Below are positions 60,050 to 64,000 of a stretch of 64,000 bases of DNA, piece after piece. The DNA lies in NCBI RefSeq assembly GCF_001281315.1, contig NZ_CP012479.1, positions 3,100,001 through 3,164,000 of the forward strand, given 5' to 3'. Position 1 is the first letter of the stretch; every line of letters begins with the position of its first letter. The notes below the pieces were generated by a model. It was not told the origin of the DNA, did no database searches, and saw nothing but the letters and a program-made list of their open reading frames with translations. This DNA is from Arthrobacter sp. ERGS1:01 (GTDB taxonomy: Bacteria; Actinomycetota; Actinomycetes; Actinomycetales; Micrococcaceae). Made by a program: the position numbers and the translations under genes.

Positions 60050-60202
60050 CTCTTCGCGTTCTTCTTTACTGACTTGAACTTTATTGGACTGAGCCCACGT
60101 TTGGATGATTCATCCCTGCACAGGCGAGGCTGCCGCGCTGCCGGCGCACATTCCCGGAGCTGACTCTGCCCCTATGCCGGGCTGCGGCCTAGCGTAAGTT
60201 TC

Positions 60203-61120
60203 ATGAGGTCAGCCAACAGCCCGGAAGCACCGTCACGATACGCCCCACCCCGCTGGGGCGGCTCCCCCTTTGCCGGGCGCACTCCCCCGGCCACGCCACG
60301 CGAGAAATTCGTTCGCTGGCTGCGCCGGCGCCGACGGTTGGTGGCCGCGCTCCTGCTCTGTGCCGCCACTGCCATAGCCGTGCAGCAACTCACGCCGGCC
60401 CGCCCCGTCACGACCAACGTCCTGGTGGCAGCCCATGACCTCCCCGCCGGACACACCCTTGTTCCGACCGACCTCATGCCCGCGGCCGTCAGCCCGGCCA
60501 TGGTTCCCGACGGCACGCTCACGCCACCGGGCAATGTGGGCGCCAATGTGGGCGACGCGGCCAGCCGCGCATCGCCCCCTAACGACGGCGACACGGCAGA
60601 CACCGGCGACACCGGCGACACCGGCAGCACAGGCCGTACGGGCGGCACCGCGGACACCGCCGGTGCGGCAGCCGGCCATGCTGGAGCCGCAGGAACTTCG
60701 ACTCAGACCGTCCCGGCTGGGTCCTGGGTAGGCCGGCAGGTTTCCGGGCCTGTGCGCCGGGGTGAGGTGATGACGGATGCCGCGCTACTTGGCGACGAGC
60801 TGCTGATCGGTGCCCCGCCCGGAAGCCAGGCCGTGCCGTTGAGGCTTGCCGACCCCAGCACCGTTCGTCTGCTGCGGCAGGGCCAATTGGTCAACGTGGT
60901 GCTGAGCTCCAGCGCGGGCCTGGACGGGCCTACAAGCAATGATGTCCTGGCCAGGTCCGTTCCCGTGCTGTGGACCCCCAACCTTGCTGCGTCGACCGGA
61001 GGGCTGCTGCCCAGCCAGGAGACCGATGGCCTGGTGGTGGTTGCGGCCACCGCCGAGCAGGCTTCACTGCTGGCCGGGGCGTCGGCCCGCGGCAAGGTGT
61101 TCCTGGTGCTCGTCAACTGA
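60203..61120 (+). CDS. SAF-domain membrane protein (RcpC/CpaB-like)
   Basis: A 305-residue protein with a basic cytoplasmic leader (FVRWLRRRRR), one membrane helix (LVAALLLCAATAIAV) and an extracytoplasmic SAF domain (NVLVAAHDLPAGHTLVPTDLMP) interrupted by a low-complexity Gly/Thr/Asp segment with repeated GDTGDTG units. A conserved C-terminal VPLRLADPSTVRLLRQGQLVNVV follows. The layout is that of the Flp-pilus protein RcpC/CpaB, but no other pilus genes are in the window. Common next to fmdB in this bacterial group. Confidence 0.82.
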   Translation: MRSANSPEAPSRYAPPRWGGSPFAGRTPPATPREKFVRWLRRRRRLVAALLLCAATAIAVQQLTPARPVTTNVLVAAHDLPAGHTLVPTDLMPAAVSPAMVPDGTLTPPGNVGANVGDAASRASPPNDGDTADTGDTGDTGSTGRTGGTADTAGAAAGHAGAAGTSTQTVPAGSWVGRQVSGPVRRGEVMTDAALLGDELLIGAPPGSQAVPLRLADPSTVRLLRQGQLVNVVLSSSAGLDGPTSNDVLARSVPVLWTPNLAASTGGLLPSQETDGLVVVAATAEQASLLAGASARGKVFLVLVN

Positions 61121-61334
61121 CTGGTCCTGGGCCGCGGCCCCCAGTGGGAACCGGCCACGGCCCGCCTGCGGTCGCGATTCCAGTGGTGCTCCACGACGTC
61201 ACGGTCTGCGGTATCCGGGGCGTCGGAGGTGCTTCTCGGCCTTGTAGCCTGTGGCACCTCAGGCACCTCAGGCACCTTCGGCGCCTTACCGACCCGCGCC
61301 CAGGTGTGCATGCGGAAAAGTAGCCCAACAAAAG

Positions 61335-61367
61335 AACCGTGCCGCCGGGAGGCCCGGCGGCACGGTT
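61335..61367 (-). terminator. Terminator of the helicase-like gene
   Basis: 15-bp perfect stem AACCGTGCCGCCGGG/complement with a 3-base loop and TTCTTTTG following on the minus strand. Confidence 0.85.
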
Positions 61368-61386
61368 CAAAGGGTAAGACTGGGTG

Positions 61387-64000
61387 TCAGCCCCAGTGCG
61401 GGGGCTTGTTTTCCCGCAACCACGCATCGTGGCCCCGGTCGCCGGGTTCGTCGCCCCAGGTATGTGCGGCGTCGTGCGGGGCCACCTTGGGCAGCACGTC
61501 CGACTCCGTTCCCGCGGGCTTGGCCGTAGCCGAATCGGCTGTGGCGTCGTCCGTCACAGGCGCGGCGGATTCATCCTTGTTGTTCTCGCCATTGTTGTTT
61601 TCACCAGGCTCACTCACCGGGGTCACACCTTCTTCACGTGCTGTTGTTTCGGTTGTTTCACTTGTCCGCGGGTTCCCGGCAGCGGGTTCGTCGAACTCCG
61701 CATCCAGCGCGTCGTCCCGGCCAAGGCCCAGCTGGTCGGCGACGGACTTGGCTGCCGTCGACCTGGCAACTGCCTCCGCGGCAGTCGCAACGGCGCCGCC
61801 CTCGGCAGGCTCCCCTGCAAGCTGAGCAACGGCAGCTTCGGGGGTTGCCGCAGCGGAGGTTCCGGCGGCAGAGCTTGCAACCTCCAGAGTGGCAACTGCT
61901 GGCTCAGCCGAGTCGAGGAGCGGTGTCCTGCGGCGGGACCGCGGGGAGTCGATGACGGCCGTCATCGAGGTGTCCAGCGCGGTGCCCACCAGGGAAGAGA
62001 GATCCGAGTCGACCACGGAGGCCAATCCCAGGTACCGGCCAATTTGGTCGGCGCAGTTGGAGGGATCGGTGAAGACTTCGATGGTCCACAGCGGGACGTA
62101 ACGCCAGCCGAGGCGTTCGAGCATTTGCGGACGCAGGCGGCTGCGTTCACGAACGCTCATGTTCTGGTATTTCGCGGTTCCGTCGGATTCCACTGCCACG
62201 GGCACGGGGATCTCGTGGTCGTCTCGGCCCAGAAGCTGGACGGGGTCCGGTGCGGCCACAATGTCCAGGGCGCCGTCGTAGTGGTGCCAAACGCGCGCGC
62301 CACGGGCCCGCAACCGGTCGGCGAGGTCCGCCACCAGCGGGTCCTCGCCCGACTGCTTCTCGCTGTCCTGTGCCCGGGAGGCCGGGGTGCCCAGCAGGGA
62401 CTTCCCGGCGAGTTCGCGATCCAAGAGCTCGAAGAAGTCCACGGCGCCATGGCTGAGTCTCTGCTCGTCCAGGTCTTCGGGCCGGAAGCAGGTGATGATG
62501 TGGATGTGGTGGCGGGCCCGGGTCATGGCCAAGGCAAACTTCGCGCGGCCGTCGGGCTCGGACAAGGCACCAAATCCGTGCAGTGCGCGGCCGTGCGGGG
62601 TCCGCCCATAGCCCAGGGAGAAGATGACCCGGTCACGGACCAGTCCGGCCGCCCTGTCCACCGTCACGACACGGAACGATTCCGGGCCAGACTCAAAGAA
62701 GCTGGCCAGGAGGGGGTGGTTGGCCATTTGCAGGCGGATGGCCTGGGCCACGCGCACGGCGTGGCGATCGCTCGCGGTGATGACGGCCAGCGACTCGCGG
62801 GGACGGACCCTGGCGTGTTCAAACACCATGTCCACCACGCGGTTGACCTCGGCGACGACGGATTCAACGCCGCCGCTGCCGGCGCCCGGCAGGCCCTTGC
62901 CATCCGGGAGGTAGTCGACGGTGAGCGCCCGTTCCAGCCCCGTGACGGCGCGGCCGTCGGGGAGCCGCTGCAGCTGCGAATCATAGAAGCCGTTGCTCAG
63001 TTGCAGCACCAGGTCTTCATCGACGGCGCGGTAGGAGACCGTGAGGCGGTGACGCGGCAGAACGCGAGACAGCGCGCCAAGCACGCTCTCCAGTGGATGC
63101 TGGTCGACGCCCTTGGCCTCGGGATCGCCAACAGCCACGGTGAAGCTGCGCGGGCAGGCCGTCTGCTCGTCGCCAAACGCCACGACTTGTTCGGCCCGGG
63201 CCAGTGCCGGCAGCGCCGACTGCAGCGAGGTGGATTCGGCGTCCAGGATTACGACGGCGTCGAAACGGTAACCGGCCGGGATCACGGAGGGCACCACCAG
63301 CGGGCTGGCGGTGAATACGGGAACCAGGTTCTTGAGCAGGTCGGGAGCCTGCGCGCCCAGGGCCTCCAGGGAAACCCTGCCGTCTTTGAGCACGTTGCGG
63401 AGCATCTCACCCTGGCGGTTGCGCCCGGCGACCACCTCGCGCCATTCCTGCGCGAGCTTCCACCGGATACGGCTGGGGCCGGACGCCACATGTGTCTGGT
63501 CGGCTAGGCGGAACTCGGCCTCCAGGCGGCGGAGGTTGTCGCCGTCGGACATCGCAAGGTAGTCATCGCCGCTGATCATGGCCTCAAGGGCCGACTGCCA
63601 CCAGGCCAGTTCAAGCTCGGCGCGGGTCTCCCCCGCACCCACCTCGCGGCGGGACAGGTCATCGAGCAGCTCGCCCAAGCCCTGCTCGCGCATGCTTTCG
63701 AGCAGGAGCGTCCGCTCCGGCAGGGTCTCCAGCGAAGCCTTGTCTGCAACGAGCGCCTCGAGCCGGCCCACCAGTTCCCCGGCGTTGAAGTTCAGCAGGT
63801 CCCCGCCGTCCACCGTACGTTCCAGGGACGTGCCCAGGGTGCGCAGTTTCTTGTGGAGCTCCCGGAAGGTGCCGTTGAGCTCGGCCAGCCCGGCCGGAAC
63901 CGTGGGGTGGCGCTTGCTGGTGGCGGCGGCCGCCCACAGCGAGCTTTGCTCGTTCACGAGTACAAGGGACTCGTGCAGATCCGCGATGTGCACGCCCGGA
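61387..64000 (-). CDS. Large SF1-helicase-like/AAA ATPase protein, C-terminal part (cut by window edge)
   Basis: At least 868 residues; the frame is open to the window end, so the N-terminus and Walker A lie outside. The visible part has FDAVVILDAESTSLQSALPALARAEQVVAFGDE (helicase motif II/III-like DAES and GD), HRLTVSYRAVDEDLV (motif IV-like), VVTVDRAAGLVRDRVIFSLGYGR (motif V) and KFALAMTRARHHIHIIT (motif VI, TRAR). A PD-(D/E)xK-type module, with PVAVESDGT and RRPQMLERLGWRYVPLWTIE, follows, then a long acidic, alanine-rich tail. Similar to large DUF4011/AAA-type helicase-nucleases of actinobacteria. Start is not determined. Confidence 0.75.
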   Translation of the reverse strand, partial: PGVHIADLHESLVLVNEQSSLWAAAATSKRHPTVPAGLAELNGTFRELHKKLRTLGTSLERTVDGGDLLNFNAGELVGRLEALVADKASLETLPERTLLLESMREQGLGELLDDLSRREVGAGETRAELELAWWQSALEAMISGDDYLAMSDGDNLRRLEAEFRLADQTHVASGPSRIRWKLAQEWREVVAGRNRQGEMLRNVLKDGRVSLEALGAQAPDLLKNLVPVFTASPLVVPSVIPAGYRFDAVVILDAESTSLQSALPALARAEQVVAFGDEQTACPRSFTVAVGDPEAKGVDQHPLESVLGALSRVLPRHRLTVSYRAVDEDLVLQLSNGFYDSQLQRLPDGRAVTGLERALTVDYLPDGKGLPGAGSGGVESVVAEVNRVVDMVFEHARVRPRESLAVITASDRHAVRVAQAIRLQMANHPLLASFFESGPESFRVVTVDRAAGLVRDRVIFSLGYGRTPHGRALHGFGALSEPDGRAKFALAMTRARHHIHIITCFRPEDLDEQRLSHGAVDFFELLDRELAGKSLLGTPASRAQDSEKQSGEDPLVADLADRLRARGARVWHHYDGALDIVAAPDPVQLLGRDDHEIPVPVAVESDGTAKYQNMSVRERSRLRPQMLERLGWRYVPLWTIEVFTDPSNCADQIGRYLGLASVVDSDLSSLVGTALDTSMTAVIDSPRSRRRTPLLDSAEPAVATLEVASSAAGTSAAATPEAAVAQLAGEPAEGGAVATAAEAVARSTAAKSVADQLGLGRDDALDAEFDEPAAGNPRTSETTETTAREEGVTPVSEPGENNNGENNKDESAAPVTDDATADSATAKPAGTESDVLPKVAPHDAAHTWGDEPGDRGHDAWLRENKPPHWG

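Noticed and set aside
61384..63507. Long + strand open frame (707 codons)
   Set aside because: Antisense shadow of the helicase-like gene, which has clear motifs on the minus strand.
1..64000. CRISPR array or intact insertion sequence
   Set aside because: No regularly spaced repeats, Cas genes or transposase genes were seen anywhere in the window.

Overview
The window is high-GC actinobacterial DNA. Gene content and neighbourhoods (galU, 5-formyltetrahydrofolate cyclo-ligase, an FmdB zinc ribbon and a SAF-domain protein side by side; PadR and OhrR/MarR regulators; a two-domain membrane GDPD) suggest a member of the Micrococcaceae, most likely an Arthrobacter-type soil bacterium. This is inference from gene content, not from a marker gene.

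The left chromosomal flank (1-15,700) begins with a sugar or polyol catabolic locus. A class II aldolase and an ADP-dependent-kinase-family protein lie on the + strand. They face a minus-strand operon encoding a polar-type ABC importer (permease, ATPase, lipoprotein binder), a GntR/UTRA regulator, a BtpA/SgcQ protein, an AllA-type protein and a PfkB kinase. Next come a UbiB/ABC1 kinase with a PadR regulator, a membrane GDPD, an alpha/beta hydrolase with a kynurenine-formamidase-like motif, and an OhrR-type regulator with a medium-chain reductase.

Positions 15,729-55,284 form a genomic island of about 39.5 kb inserted at a tRNA-Ala(CGC) gene. The intact tRNA lies at the right end (55,248-55,323, minus strand). 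A diverged 38-bp copy of its 3' end, followed by a terminator, lies at the left end. A large serine recombinase sits at the right end, and its last codons are read from the antisense strand of the tRNA. The right part of the island (about 46.3-55.3 kb) is the transfer backbone: small proteins, an MT-A70 methylase, a VirD4/HerA-type conjugation ATPase, a replication-relaxation protein, ArdA anti-restriction protein and the recombinase. The left and middle parts are cargo, mostly defence and conflict genes: two CPBP-type membrane proteins, an orphan Imm8 immunity protein, a HEPN-DUF262 pair, a NaeI-like restriction-modification locus with an HNH nuclease and Vsr, a SIR2-HerA pair, and a second SIR2 protein whose sensor-like C-terminal part is in another reading frame. 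There is also a secreted I36-like small protein with its own MacAB-like exporter and lipoprotein. Between these lie decayed pieces: a relaxase N-terminus, an OLD-nuclease TOPRIM domain, a probable HSP90-like ATPase C-terminus and a probable resolvase N-terminus. Several cargo blocks (about 23-25, 33-37.5 and 44-46.4 kb) are visibly richer in A+T than the flanks, as expected for acquired genes.

The right flank (55,397-64,000) returns to ordinary chromosome: an NAD(P)-binding protein, a membrane protein, a GNAT acetyltransferase next to galU, 5-FTHF cyclo-ligase, an FmdB protein, a SAF-domain protein and the C-terminal part of a large SF1-helicase-like protein cut by the window edge.
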